Assembly (NCBI GenBank): GCA_910586485.1
Contig: CAJUIA010000018.1
Location: 17,772 to 80,849, forward strand
Reading direction: 5' to 3'
Source: an uncultured Acetatifactor sp.
GTDB taxonomy: Bacteria > Bacillota > Clostridia > Lachnospirales > Lachnospiraceae
DNA length: 63,078 nt
Shown: in pieces, positions 44,088-53,044 of the stretch
Numbering within the stretch: the stretch's first letter is position 1
Layout: every line of letters starts with the position of its first letter
Notes under the pieces: model-generated
Told to the model about the DNA's origin: nothing
The model's input: the letters and a program-made list of their open reading frames with translations, nothing else
The model's database searches: none
Made by a program: the position numbers and the translations under genes

Positions 44088-45493
44088 GTGAAATGATGAA
44101 AAAAGCGGCAGAGGCGGCAGGCCTTGTGGTCAAAAATATACTTTTCATAGGATATACCCTGCAGATTGGCCTGGGATTGATCTGGATGGGGGCAAATTTT
44201 TTAAAGGTTCAGGAGTTTCTGCCTGTTGATACGGGACTGTATACCTGTTTTTACCATTTACCCAGAGGAGCAAATGCAATCGTTTATCTGCTGCAGCTGG
44301 GAGCAGCCCTGTATGCGGGGTACCGGTTGATTTTTAAGCTGTGTTCCGTAAGGAGGGCTTTCTGCTTTTGGGGGAGTCTGGCATTGATGACGCTGCCCAT
44401 GGCTATGCAGTGCCATCTGGCCCTGCTGCCCTATTCCTTTGTCTGTTCGCTGGAGCTTATGAAGCTTTCCTTTGTCTGCGGGCTTGCAGGAAAAGATGGG
44501 GGTCATGCTTCCCCTGTGAAAGCGTTGGCGGGGATTTTGGTCTGTTTTGGCTTACAGTGCCTGCTTTGGCCGAAATACAGCCTGCCGGGAGCGGTACTGC
44601 CTCTTTTGCTGCTCCTGTGGAAGCTGCCGGGGCTGTTTCGGAAGAAGGGACAGCTTTTAAAGGGGCTGCTGCTTGCCGTTTGTTTTCTGGCGGTTACGGC
44701 TGCAGGATGGGGCGTGGAGAGAGGCCGGGAAGACCTCCAGGGCAGCAGCCTGGGGTGGAGCTGGCCGTTCGTGAAAAGAGTCTGCTGGCCTACGCTGTGG
44801 GCAGACTGGGGAGAGAGGCCGGAGGAGATCGGACTGGAAAACGGGTCCGTGATCTGGCAGAGCGCGTATTATCCTTATTACATGGAACAATATTTTAAGC
44901 CTGCACTGGAAGAAGCAGTGACACCGGAAGAGGCCAGGGCCATCATGAAAAAGATGATAGATTATGCCTGGAGAGTTCATTATCCCATGGTGGTGCGGCA
45001 GATGGGCTGGGACGTGCTGGGATATGGCGTGACGCCCTTGATTCTGCCGCTGCAGCTTGCCGGTGAGGCATATGATTCCTGTTCCGGCAGAAACTATGAG
45101 GTTATGAGGAATGAAACGCCGGCGCTTACCAAATATTATGTGCGCACAGCCTGCACTTGGTTTGGGGTGTCGCTGGTGCTGACGGCGGCAGGGGCGGTTT
45201 TCGGGGTGATCGGAAGGTCGTGGAAGAGCAGGAAGGGCTCTGTTTCGGCGGCATCCCGGAATATATTTCGGAGGATGCCCTGGCTGTTTCCGGCGCTGGC
45301 CGTGCTTTTTTCCTTAAGTATGGTGATCCTTTTCTTTACCATGCAGGGCGCGGGGATTATGGATTACAAATATACGGTCTGGGTCAATCAATTATGGATT
45401 CTGGGAAGCATAAAGATAGTGTGTGGAGAGAAAAAGGAAGGGCAGGTAAAAGAACATGAAATTAAGGGAATTGCTGGAAGGATTGGAATATGA
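44084..45493 (+). CDS. Polytopic membrane protein of unknown function
   Basis: This 469-residue protein is not recognised. It has about eight to nine hydrophobic segments, including GYTLQIGLGLIWMG (about 23-36), LPGAVLPLLLLLWKLPGLF (about 165-183), LLLAVCFLAVTAAGW and a final pair near 350-370 and 395-420. A large soluble loop of about 130 residues lies between helices (about 215-340). It follows the SGNH hydrolase by a 4-base overlap and overlaps murE by 38 bases. It may be an acyl- or glycosyl-transfer partner of the hydrolase, but no catalytic motif supports that. Confidence 0.8.
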   Translation: MSEMMKKAAEAAGLVVKNILFIGYTLQIGLGLIWMGANFLKVQEFLPVDTGLYTCFYHLPRGANAIVYLLQLGAALYAGYRLIFKLCSVRRAFCFWGSLALMTLPMAMQCHLALLPYSFVCSLELMKLSFVCGLAGKDGGHASPVKALAGILVCFGLQCLLWPKYSLPGAVLPLLLLLWKLPGLFRKKGQLLKGLLLAVCFLAVTAAGWGVERGREDLQGSSLGWSWPFVKRVCWPTLWADWGERPEEIGLENGSVIWQSAYYPYYMEQYFKPALEEAVTPEEARAIMKKMIDYAWRVHYPMVVRQMGWDVLGYGVTPLILPLQLAGEAYDSCSGRNYEVMRNETPALTKYYVRTACTWFGVSLVLTAAGAVFGVIGRSWKSRKGSVSAASRNIFRRMPWLFPALAVLFSLSMVILFFTMQGAGIMDYKYTVWVNQLWILGSIKIVCGEKKEGQVKEHEIKGIAGRIGI

Positions 45494-46940
45494 TTTGCTG
45501 CAGGGCAGCCCGGACCTGGAGATCACGGAGGTGGTCAATGATTCCCGCAGGGATAAAATCGAGAAGGGCAGCCTTTTTATCTGTATAGAGGGGGCTAACT
45601 TTGACGGGCATGAATTTGCGGCGGATATGGTGAAAAAGGGGGCAGGAGCCCTTCTGGTCTCGAAGGAGCTTGACGAAACCGCGGCGGGGCCGGAGGTTAC
45701 CGTTGTCAGGGTGAAGGATACCAGATACGCTATGGCGTTTGTGTCTGCCGCCTGGTTCGGCCATCCTGCAAAGAAGCTGAAAACCATTGGCATTACCGGT
45801 ACGAAGGGAAAAACCACGACTACCTATCTTGTGAGATCTATTTTAGAGAATGCGGGCATCAAATGCGGACTGATCGGAACCATCGAGACCATCATCGGTG
45901 ACGAGGCCCATCACGCGGACAATACCACGCCGGAATCTTATTCCCTGCAGGAGACCTTTGCCAGGATGGCGGAGGCCGGGATGGAAGCGGTGGTGATGGA
46001 GGTATCCTCACAGGCGCTGATGCTGCACAGAACGGCAGGGATTGTATTCGACTATGGGATTTTTACCAATCTGGAGGCAGACCATATCGGACCGGCGGAG
46101 CATGCCAGCTTTGAGGAATATATGGCATGTAAGTCCATGCTTTTTAAGCAGTGCAGGGTGGGGATTGTCAATGGGGACGATGCTCATGTGGAAGGGATTA
46201 TCAAGGATCATACCTGTGAGCTGGAGACTTACGGTCTGGGTGAGGCCAATATGCTTCGGGCTGCCGGCATCAAGCGGGTTTACATGCCCGGCGCCCTGGG
46301 GGTAGATTTTCACACGGAAGGGCTGATTGAGCTGGACGTAAAGGTGCCCATGCCGGGAAAATTCAGCGTCTATAACGCACTTTGTGCTATCTCTATCTGC
46401 CGCCATTTTCAGGTGAATGAGGCGGTGATCTGCAGAGCGCTTTTAGGAGCAAAGGTGAAGGGGCGGATCGAGAAGGTGGAGGTATCCGACAAATTCATCG
46501 TGCTCATAGATTATGCGCATAACGCAATGGCGCTGGAGAGCCTTTTGACCACACTTAAGGAGTATCATCCGCATCGCCTGGTATGCCTGTTCGGCTGCGG
46601 AGGCAATCGGGCGAAAATGCGCAGGTTTGAGATGGGAGAGGTCAGCGGAAGACTGGCGGATCTTACGGTTATCACCTCGGACAATCCAAGATTTGAAGAG
46701 CCTCAGAGCATTATCGAGGACATTAAGACGGGAATCAGCAGGACGGACGGGGCTTATGTGGAAATCTGCGACAGGCGGGAGGCGGTGGCTTTCTGTATTT
46801 CCCATGCCGAAGAGGGGGACATTATTGTTCTGGCAGGTAAGGGCCATGAAGACTATCAGGAAATTCAGGGAAAAAAATATCCCATGGACGAAAGAGTGAT
46901 GATCAGGGAGCTGCTGGAGGGCGGACTGCAGCATATCTGA
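45456..46940 (+). CDS. murE: UDP-MurNAc-tripeptide synthetase (MurE)
   Basis: MurE adds the third amino acid to the peptidoglycan stem using ATP. The 494-residue enzyme has the substrate-binding N-domain, the ATP motif GITGTKGKTTT (about residues 112-122), a substrate loop with NTTPESY (about 153-159) and the C-terminal motif DNPR (in TSDNPRFEEP). DNPR is the signature of enzymes that add meso-diaminopimelate rather than lysine, so the organism probably has DAP-type cell wall. The start overlaps the previous gene by 38 bases; AAGGAAG precedes it. Confidence 0.95.
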   Translation: MKLRELLEGLEYDLLQGSPDLEITEVVNDSRRDKIEKGSLFICIEGANFDGHEFAADMVKKGAGALLVSKELDETAAGPEVTVVRVKDTRYAMAFVSAAWFGHPAKKLKTIGITGTKGKTTTTYLVRSILENAGIKCGLIGTIETIIGDEAHHADNTTPESYSLQETFARMAEAGMEAVVMEVSSQALMLHRTAGIVFDYGIFTNLEADHIGPAEHASFEEYMACKSMLFKQCRVGIVNGDDAHVEGIIKDHTCELETYGLGEANMLRAAGIKRVYMPGALGVDFHTEGLIELDVKVPMPGKFSVYNALCAISICRHFQVNEAVICRALLGAKVKGRIEKVEVSDKFIVLIDYAHNAMALESLLTTLKEYHPHRLVCLFGCGGNRAKMRRFEMGEVSGRLADLTVITSDNPRFEEPQSIIEDIKTGISRTDGAYVEICDRREAVAFCISHAEEGDIIVLAGKGHEDYQEIQGKKYPMDERVMIRELLEGGLQHI

Positions 46941-46955
46941 AGCGGGGAGACAAAA

Positions 46956-49274
46956 GTGGCAGAGCGGTACGCAGACATCATTGTGGATGTCTCACAGGAA
47001 AAACTGGATAGGCCTTTTCAATACCGGGTGCCGGAGCGCCTGCAGGATACCCTTGAAATTGGGATGTGCGTGGCTGTGCCCTTCGGAAACGGCAACAGAC
47101 AGCTTAAGGGATACGTCATTGACATCGGGGAAAAATGTAAGTTTGATCCGGCCCGGACAAAGGATATTCTGGGCATTGTGCAAAACGGTGTGGGCGTGGA
47201 GGATAAGATGATCGCCCTGGCAGGCTGGATCCGGAAAAATTACGGCTCCACCATGATTCAGGCATTAAAGACGGTACTGCCGGCAAGGCAGTCCGTGAAA
47301 AGGCTGGAGCGGCGGACGCTGCTGCGCAGCATGGACCGGGAAGGGATACTGTCTCTGCTGGGGGAAAGTATCCGGAAAAAGCAGGTGGCAAAGGAAAGGC
47401 TGCTGCGGGAGCTGGCGGAGCAGGAACGGATTCCTTATGAGTGGGTGACGGGAAAGCTGGGGGTTTCCGCGCAGACAGTGAAAAGCCTGGAAAAGGCAGG
47501 AGCGGTGCGGGTGGTGACCAAGACCAGCCTGCGGAATCCGGTCCATCCGGAGGACGGCGTATTCGGAGACAGGCAGGGAACGGCCGGGGGAGCAGACAGC
47601 GCTTCCGTGCCGGTTTTAAGTCCCGCCCAGCGTTATATTGCGGATGAGGTTATGCGGGACTTTGACGCGGGAAAGCCGGGAACTTATCTGATTCATGGGA
47701 TTACGGGCAGCGGGAAGACGGAGGTTTACTTAAAAATCATTGAAGAAACGGTAAAACGGGGCAGGCAGGCGATTATGCTGATCCCGGAGATCGCGCTGAC
47801 CTACCAGACTCTGCTGCGTTTTTACAGACGGTTTGGAGACAGGGTCAGCGTCATGAATTCCACCTTGTCAGCCGGGGAAAAATATGACCAGTGCGAGAGG
47901 GCGAAGAAAGGTGAGATCGACGTGATCATCGGCCCCAGATCCGCATTGTTTACGCCTTTTCCCAGCCTTGGCGTCATTGTGATGGACGAGGAACACGAGG
48001 GCAGCTATAAGAGCGAGCAGACGCCCAAATATCATGCCAGAGAGACGGCGGCCCAGGTCGCAGGGCTGCACGGCGCCGGTCTGGTGCTGGGGTCGGCCAC
48101 ACCCTCCATGGAGGCGTACTTTCGGGCGCAGAAGGGGGAATACCGGCTTTTTGAGCTGAAGGAAAGGCTGACCGGAGGGCAGCTGCCGGAGGTATACACG
48201 GTGGACCTGCGGCAGGAATTAATGGAAGGGAATCGCTCTATTTTCAGCAGGAAGCTGCAGGAGCTGTTGGCGGACAGACTTACGAAGAGGGAGCAGAGCA
48301 TTCTGTTTTTGAACAGACGGGGCTATGCAGGGTTTATCTCCTGCAGGGCCTGCGGTCATGTGATGAAATGCCCTCATTGTGACGTGTCCCTTTCGGAGCA
48401 TAAAAATGGAATGCTGATTTGCCACTATTGCGGTTACAGTGAGCAGAAGGTCAGCCTTTGCCCGAAATGCGGCTCTAAGTATATCAGCGGGTTCAGGGCA
48501 GGAACACAGCAGATCGAGGAAAAATTAAAGCTTATGTTTCCCGGTGTGCGCACGCTGCGGATGGACGGAGATACCACGAAAACAAAGGGCAGCTACGAAG
48601 AGATTTTATCCGCTTTTTCCAACAGGGAGGCGGATGTGCTGATCGGTACACAGATGATTGTCAAGGGTCATGACTTTCCGGGGGTGACTCTGGTGGGCGT
48701 GCTGGCGGCGGATCTGTCCTTAAGCGCAGGGGATTACCGGGCGGGGGAGCGGACCTTCCAGCTGCTGACGCAGGCTGTGGGCAGGGCAGGCAGAGGCAGT
48801 CTTCCGGGAGAAGCGGTGATTCAGACCTACCAGCCGGAGCATTATGCGGTGATCTATGCGGCCAGGCAGGACTATGAGGGATTTTATCGGGAAGAGATTC
48901 TTTACCGTGAGCTGGGGGACTATCCGCCGGCAGCGCATATGCTGGCGGTACAGATCTTTGACAGGGATGAAGAAAAAGCAGGCGGGCTGGCGGTGTCTTT
49001 AGCGGAAGCGGTGAAGGGCCGGTACGGCCCGGACCTGGCATGGAATGCAGGCGGGAAGAATGCAGGATGCGTAAGGGAGGACGAAAACGGCTCTGTGCGG
49101 CTGATCGGGCCGGCGCCTGCTGCCATCAGCAGAATTAATGATATTTTTAGATTTGTTTTCTATGTGAAATCGCCAAAATATGATAAACTGATAGAAATAA
49201 AGGATTTTTTGGAGGAATATATAAACGCAGGGCAGCTGCGGACGGAAACGGTGCAGTTTGACTTTGCGGTTTAA
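46956..49274 (+). CDS. priA: Primosomal replication-restart helicase PriA
   Basis: This 772-residue helicase restarts stalled replication forks. The N-terminal DNA-binding part (about 1-200) precedes the motor: Walker A GITGSGKTE (about 246-254), DEEH box VIMDEEHEGS (about 341-350) and a GRAGRGSLPG motif near 615-624. Between the helicase lobes lie eight zinc-binding cysteines in CRACG, CPHC, CHYCG and CPKCG pairs (about 455-515). The start is a GTG after GGGGAGA. It is the first gene of the conserved priA-def-fmt cluster. Confidence 0.95.
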   Translation: MAERYADIIVDVSQEKLDRPFQYRVPERLQDTLEIGMCVAVPFGNGNRQLKGYVIDIGEKCKFDPARTKDILGIVQNGVGVEDKMIALAGWIRKNYGSTMIQALKTVLPARQSVKRLERRTLLRSMDREGILSLLGESIRKKQVAKERLLRELAEQERIPYEWVTGKLGVSAQTVKSLEKAGAVRVVTKTSLRNPVHPEDGVFGDRQGTAGGADSASVPVLSPAQRYIADEVMRDFDAGKPGTYLIHGITGSGKTEVYLKIIEETVKRGRQAIMLIPEIALTYQTLLRFYRRFGDRVSVMNSTLSAGEKYDQCERAKKGEIDVIIGPRSALFTPFPSLGVIVMDEEHEGSYKSEQTPKYHARETAAQVAGLHGAGLVLGSATPSMEAYFRAQKGEYRLFELKERLTGGQLPEVYTVDLRQELMEGNRSIFSRKLQELLADRLTKREQSILFLNRRGYAGFISCRACGHVMKCPHCDVSLSEHKNGMLICHYCGYSEQKVSLCPKCGSKYISGFRAGTQQIEEKLKLMFPGVRTLRMDGDTTKTKGSYEEILSAFSNREADVLIGTQMIVKGHDFPGVTLVGVLAADLSLSAGDYRAGERTFQLLTQAVGRAGRGSLPGEAVIQTYQPEHYAVIYAARQDYEGFYREEILYRELGDYPPAAHMLAVQIFDRDEEKAGGLAVSLAEAVKGRYGPDLAWNAGGKNAGCVREDENGSVRLIGPAPAAISRINDIFRFVFYVKSPKYDKLIEIKDFLEEYINAGQLRTETVQFDFAV

Positions 49275-49299
49275 GTTTAGGGAAAGGCAGGGGAGTAAA

Positions 49300-49788
49300 G
49301 TGGCTATCAGAAACATACGTGAGATCGGAGATGAGGTGCTTACCAAAAAGTGTAAGGAGGTAACGGAGGTAACGCCCCGGATTAAGGAGCTGATCGAGGA
49401 TATGCTGGAGACCATGTATGAGGCAAACGGCGTGGGTCTGGCAGCGCCTCAGGTGGGCATCTTAAAGAGAATCGTGGTCATAGACACCACGGGAGAGGAT
49501 CCGCATATCCTGATTAATCCCAGGATTGTAGAAACCTCCGGAGAGCAGACCGGCCAGGAGGGGTGCTTAAGCGTGCCCGGAAAGTCGGGGCAGGTCACCA
49601 GGCCGAATTACGTGAAGGCGGTGGCGATGGACGTGAACATGAAGCCCTTTGAGCTGGAGGGAACGGAGCTTTTAGCCAGAGCGATCTGTCATGAGCTGGA
49701 TCATCTGGACGGCCACCTTTATGTGGAAAAGGTGGAAGGGGAGCTTCAGGATGTAAAGCCCGGAGACGAGGATGAGGAGGAAGCATGA
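49300..49788 (+). CDS. def: Peptide deformylase
   Basis: This 162-residue metalloenzyme removes formyl groups from new proteins. All three family motifs are present: GVGLAAPQVG (about residues 44-53), EGCLSVPG (about 87-94) with the metal cysteine, and HELDH (about 130-134) with the other ligands. The GTG at 49300 has GGGGAG 4 bases before it. An in-frame ATG at 49258 lies inside priA and is rejected. fmt overlaps it by 4 bases. Confidence 0.95.
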   Translation: MAIRNIREIGDEVLTKKCKEVTEVTPRIKELIEDMLETMYEANGVGLAAPQVGILKRIVVIDTTGEDPHILINPRIVETSGEQTGQEGCLSVPGKSGQVTRPNYVKAVAMDVNMKPFELEGTELLARAICHELDHLDGHLYVEKVEGELQDVKPGDEDEEEA

Positions 49789-50741
49789 GGATTCTTTTTA
49801 TGGGAACGCCGGATTTTGCGGCCGGAGCCCTGAAGGCGTTGATAAGGGCAGGGCATGAGGCTGCTGCCGTGGTGACGCAGCCGGATAAGGCGAAGGGACG
49901 AAGCAGGGAGCCTGTCCCCTCCCCCGTGAAGGTCTGCGCGTTGGAGCATGGCATTCCGGTTTTACAGCCGAAGCGGATTAAAACGGCGGAGGCGGTGGAG
50001 GAATTACGGTCATATGGGGCAGATGTTTTTATTGTTGCCGCTTACGGGCAGATTCTGTCACAGGAGATCCTGGATATACCTCCCTTCGGAAGCCTGAATA
50101 TCCATGGGTCGCTGCTGCCGAAATACAGAGGCGCATCCCCTATTCAGCACGCGATCATTGACGGGGAAGAAAAAACGGGGATCACCATCATGCAGATGGA
50201 TGCCGGGATTGACACGGGCGACATGCTCTATAAAAAGGAGACAGAAATCGGACCGGAGGATAATTTTGAAACGCTGCATGACAGATTGACGCTGCTGGGC
50301 GGAGAGGCCATAGTAGAGGCACTTGCGCTTCTGGAGCAGGGAAATTTAAAGCCCGAAAAGCAGGACGATAGTCAAAGCTGTTATGCGCCCCTGATCAGCA
50401 AGGAAATGGGGGCCATTGATTTTTCACAGCCGGCCGCCCGGATTGACAGGCTGATCAGAGGGCTGACGCCCTGGCCCAGTGCCTATACGGGCTTAAAGGG
50501 CAGGCAGCTTAAGATATGGAAAGCGGCTTCGGAGGCGGAGCGGGATGTATCGGGACACGCGCCGGGAGAAATTCTAAGCGTGGAAAAGGATTCTGTAACC
50601 GTGGCAACGGGACAGGGCGCCCTGCGGCTACTGGAGCTGCAGCTGGAAGGGAAAAAGCGGATGCCGGCCCACGACTTTTTACTTGGGGTAAGGCTGGAGC
50701 CGGGAGAGGTCCTGAAAGCGCCGGAGGCGGGCAGGCCGTAG
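49785..50741 (+). CDS. fmt: Methionyl-tRNA formyltransferase
   Basis: This 318-residue enzyme formylates initiator Met-tRNA using 10-formyl-tetrahydrofolate, the reaction complementary to deformylase upstream. MGTPDFA (about 5-11) begins the catalytic domain, NIHGSLLPKYRGASPI (about 105-120) carries the catalytic asparagine and histidine, and MDAGIDTGD (about 138-146) follows. The C-terminal tRNA-binding domain starts near residue 205. Its 4-base overlap with def implies coupled translation. Confidence 0.95.
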   Translation: MRILFMGTPDFAAGALKALIRAGHEAAAVVTQPDKAKGRSREPVPSPVKVCALEHGIPVLQPKRIKTAEAVEELRSYGADVFIVAAYGQILSQEILDIPPFGSLNIHGSLLPKYRGASPIQHAIIDGEEKTGITIMQMDAGIDTGDMLYKKETEIGPEDNFETLHDRLTLLGGEAIVEALALLEQGNLKPEKQDDSQSCYAPLISKEMGAIDFSQPAARIDRLIRGLTPWPSAYTGLKGRQLKIWKAASEAERDVSGHAPGEILSVEKDSVTVATGQGALRLLELQLEGKKRMPAHDFLLGVRLEPGEVLKAPEAGRP

Positions 50742-50795
50742 TGCCAGGCATTATGCAGGCGCCTGTGAATTGCAGGAACGGGAAAGGAGATTTTT

Positions 50796-51494
50796 ATGCC
50801 ATACTATTATTATGATTTTACCTATATTCTTGTTATCATCGGCATGGTACTGTGTCTGGGAGCCAGCTTCCGGGTGAACAGTGTCATGAAAAAATACGGC
50901 AAGGTGGGAAATTCCACGGGTATTACCGGCGCGGAGGCGGCAAGGCGCATTTTAAACAATGAAGGTCTTTACAATGTGCAGATTGAATGCCTGCAGTCTG
51001 ACCAGGGGGATCATTATGACCCCAGAACAAACACCGTGCGGCTTTCCTATCAGAATTTTAACGAGGCTACCGTTACGGCGGTGGGGGTGGCGGCCCATGA
51101 GTGCGGCCATGCCATTCAACATGCAAAGGGATATTCGCCGCTGAATTTCAGGACGGCTTTGGTTCCGGTGGTGAATATCGGCAGCAGGCTTGGTATGCCC
51201 ATTATCATCCTGGGGATGCTGTTGAGCTGGAATAATGTGTTGATCCAGATTGGGATCTGGGCCTTTTCCCTTTCCGTTTTGTTCCAGCTGGTGACACTGC
51301 CGGTAGAGTTTAACGCTTCCTCCAGAGCCATTGCCAAGATTGACCAGTACGGCCTGGTGAGCATGGAAGAGAACAGGGGCTGTAAAAAGGTTTTAAGTGC
51401 GGCGGCCATGACCTATGTGGCGGCAGCGGCCTCATCCATTTTGCAGCTGCTGCGGCTGATTCTGCTGTTTGGCGGGAACAGGAGGCGCGACTGA
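50796..51494 (+). CDS. Zinc metallopeptidase, YugP family
   Basis: This 232-residue membrane protein has an N-terminal helix (about residues 7-25), the zinc site HECGHAIQH (about 98-106) and two or three C-terminal helices (about 125-170 and 205-225). It resembles YugP/Zn_peptidase_2. Its place between fmt and rsmB is usual in Clostridia. The physiological substrate is unknown. Confidence 0.92.
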   Translation: MPYYYYDFTYILVIIGMVLCLGASFRVNSVMKKYGKVGNSTGITGAEAARRILNNEGLYNVQIECLQSDQGDHYDPRTNTVRLSYQNFNEATVTAVGVAAHECGHAIQHAKGYSPLNFRTALVPVVNIGSRLGMPIIILGMLLSWNNVLIQIGIWAFSLSVLFQLVTLPVEFNASSRAIAKIDQYGLVSMEENRGCKKVLSAAAMTYVAAAASSILQLLRLILLFGGNRRRD

Positions 51495-51496
51495 CC

Positions 51497-52894
51497 GTGG
51501 CGGAGGATGTACGGGAGATTACACTGGAGACCCTTCTGGCCCTGGAGCGGGAGGAACGGTTTTCCAGCCGGCTGATGAAGGATGTGCTGGATAAGTATAA
51601 TTACCTTCCGTCCCGTGATAAGGGCTTTATCAAACGGGTGACGGAAGGAACGCTGGAAAGACGGCAGGAGCTGGACTATTATCTGGATCATTTTTCCTCC
51701 CATCCGGTGAAGAAAATGAAGCCCCTTGTGCGGAATCTTTTGCGGATGAGCGTTTATCAGCTGCTCTTTATGGATTCCGTGCCGGACAGCGCAGTCTGCA
51801 ACGAAGCCTGCAAGCTGGCGGCAAGGCATGGCTTCGGCTCCCTGCGGGGGTTTGCCAACGGTATCCTGCGCAATCTTTCCAGAAATAAGGACAATCTGCC
51901 GCTGCCGGATGAAGCAAAGGAGCCGCTGTCATACCTGGCGGTGAAGTATTCTATGCCGGAATGGCTGGTGCGGCGCTTCCTGGAGGAATATGGGCAGGAG
52001 ATTACAAAAACCATGCTGGAGGGGCTGATGAGGATTCAGCCGGTCTCTCTGCGCTTTTGTTCGGGACTGGACGGACGGGAGCAGGAGAAAATAGTGCAGG
52101 GGCTTAAGGAAAAGGGCGTGAGCTTAAGGGAAAGCCCTTATCTGCCTTCTGTCAGGCTTATGGAGCACAGTGAAAATATCGGTGAACTTCCCGGCTTTCA
52201 GGAAGGAAAATGGACGGTGCAGGATGTCAGCTCTGCCCTTGCCGTGGAGCTGGCGGGGATCAAGGGTACGGATTTTGTGATGGACGTGTGTGCGGCGCCC
52301 GGAGGCAAGAGCATCTTGGCGGCGGAAAAGGCGGGAAGGGTGTTAAGCAGGGACGTTTCGGAAGAGAAGACGGACCTGATCCGGGAGAACATAAGCCGCA
52401 TGGGGGCAAAAAACATAGAGACAGAGGTATGGGATGCCGCCTGTTTTGATGAGGCTTGTGAGGCAAAGGCAGATGTGCTCCTTTTGGATGTGCCCTGCTC
52501 AGGACTGGGGGTTATGGGCAAAAAAAGGGATATAAAATACCACGTCACGCCGGAGGGCATGGAAAACTTAAGCGCCCTGCAAAGGGAGATCGTCAGGGTG
52601 TGCAGCAGGTATGTAAAGCCCGGAGGAATTCTTCTTTACAGTACCTGCACCGTCAGCATTGCGGAAAACGAGGAAATGGTCCGCTTCCTCACAGGCGAGC
52701 TGGGCTTTGCGCCCCTGCCCTTTGAAGCGGAGCTGCCGGAGCTGCTTTATCAGCAGAAGAAGGAAACGGAGGCCCTGCGGAGCAGGGAGGGAAAGGAGCC
52801 AAAGCTGACTGATGAGGAACGCAGGGCATGTATTCAGCTCTTTCCGGGATTTATGGAGGCGGACGGATTCTTTATCGCCAGGTTTAAAAGGTAA
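51497..52894 (+). CDS. rsmB: 16S rRNA m5C967 methyltransferase RsmB
   Basis: This 465-residue enzyme has an N-terminal NusB-like RNA-binding region (about residues 5-130) and a class I methyltransferase domain. The latter has the cofactor motif VCAAPGGKS (about 263-271), DVPCSGLGV (about 331-339) with one active cysteine and STCTV (about 380-384) with the other. The start is a GTG 2 bases after the previous stop. A structured repeat begins directly at its stop codon. Confidence 0.94.
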   Translation: MAEDVREITLETLLALEREERFSSRLMKDVLDKYNYLPSRDKGFIKRVTEGTLERRQELDYYLDHFSSHPVKKMKPLVRNLLRMSVYQLLFMDSVPDSAVCNEACKLAARHGFGSLRGFANGILRNLSRNKDNLPLPDEAKEPLSYLAVKYSMPEWLVRRFLEEYGQEITKTMLEGLMRIQPVSLRFCSGLDGREQEKIVQGLKEKGVSLRESPYLPSVRLMEHSENIGELPGFQEGKWTVQDVSSALAVELAGIKGTDFVMDVCAAPGGKSILAAEKAGRVLSRDVSEEKTDLIRENISRMGAKNIETEVWDAACFDEACEAKADVLLLDVPCSGLGVMGKKRDIKYHVTPEGMENLSALQREIVRVCSRYVKPGGILLYSTCTVSIAENEEMVRFLTGELGFAPLPFEAELPELLYQQKKETEALRSREGKEPKLTDEERRACIQLFPGFMEADGFFIARFKR

Positions 52895-53020
52895 CAAGGT
52901 GAAAAGATTTTCTAAGGTTGTAAGGAACTCAACCTAAGAAAATCTAAGTTTCACCTGAAAGAATGCCAAATACGGGCATTCTTCTCATTTGCGGATTGTT
53001 TGTGCCGCCTGAGGCGGCAT
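52895..53020. repeat. Structured intergenic repeat, copy 2
   Basis: It begins immediately after the rsmB stop. The first 63 bases match copy 1 at 26197 in 61 positions and form the same long hairpin. The second hairpin has a different sequence, aagaatgcc (52959-52967) with ggcattctt (52975-52983), but occupies the same place. The 18-base block cggattgtttgtgccgcc (52992-53009) is identical to copy 1 and leads into a 7-bp stem, tgccgcc/ggcggca (53003-53009, 53013-53019). It separates rsmB from rlmN, normally adjacent genes. Confidence 0.85.
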
Positions 53021-53044
53021 ATCGGGAAGATTGTGAAGAAAAAG

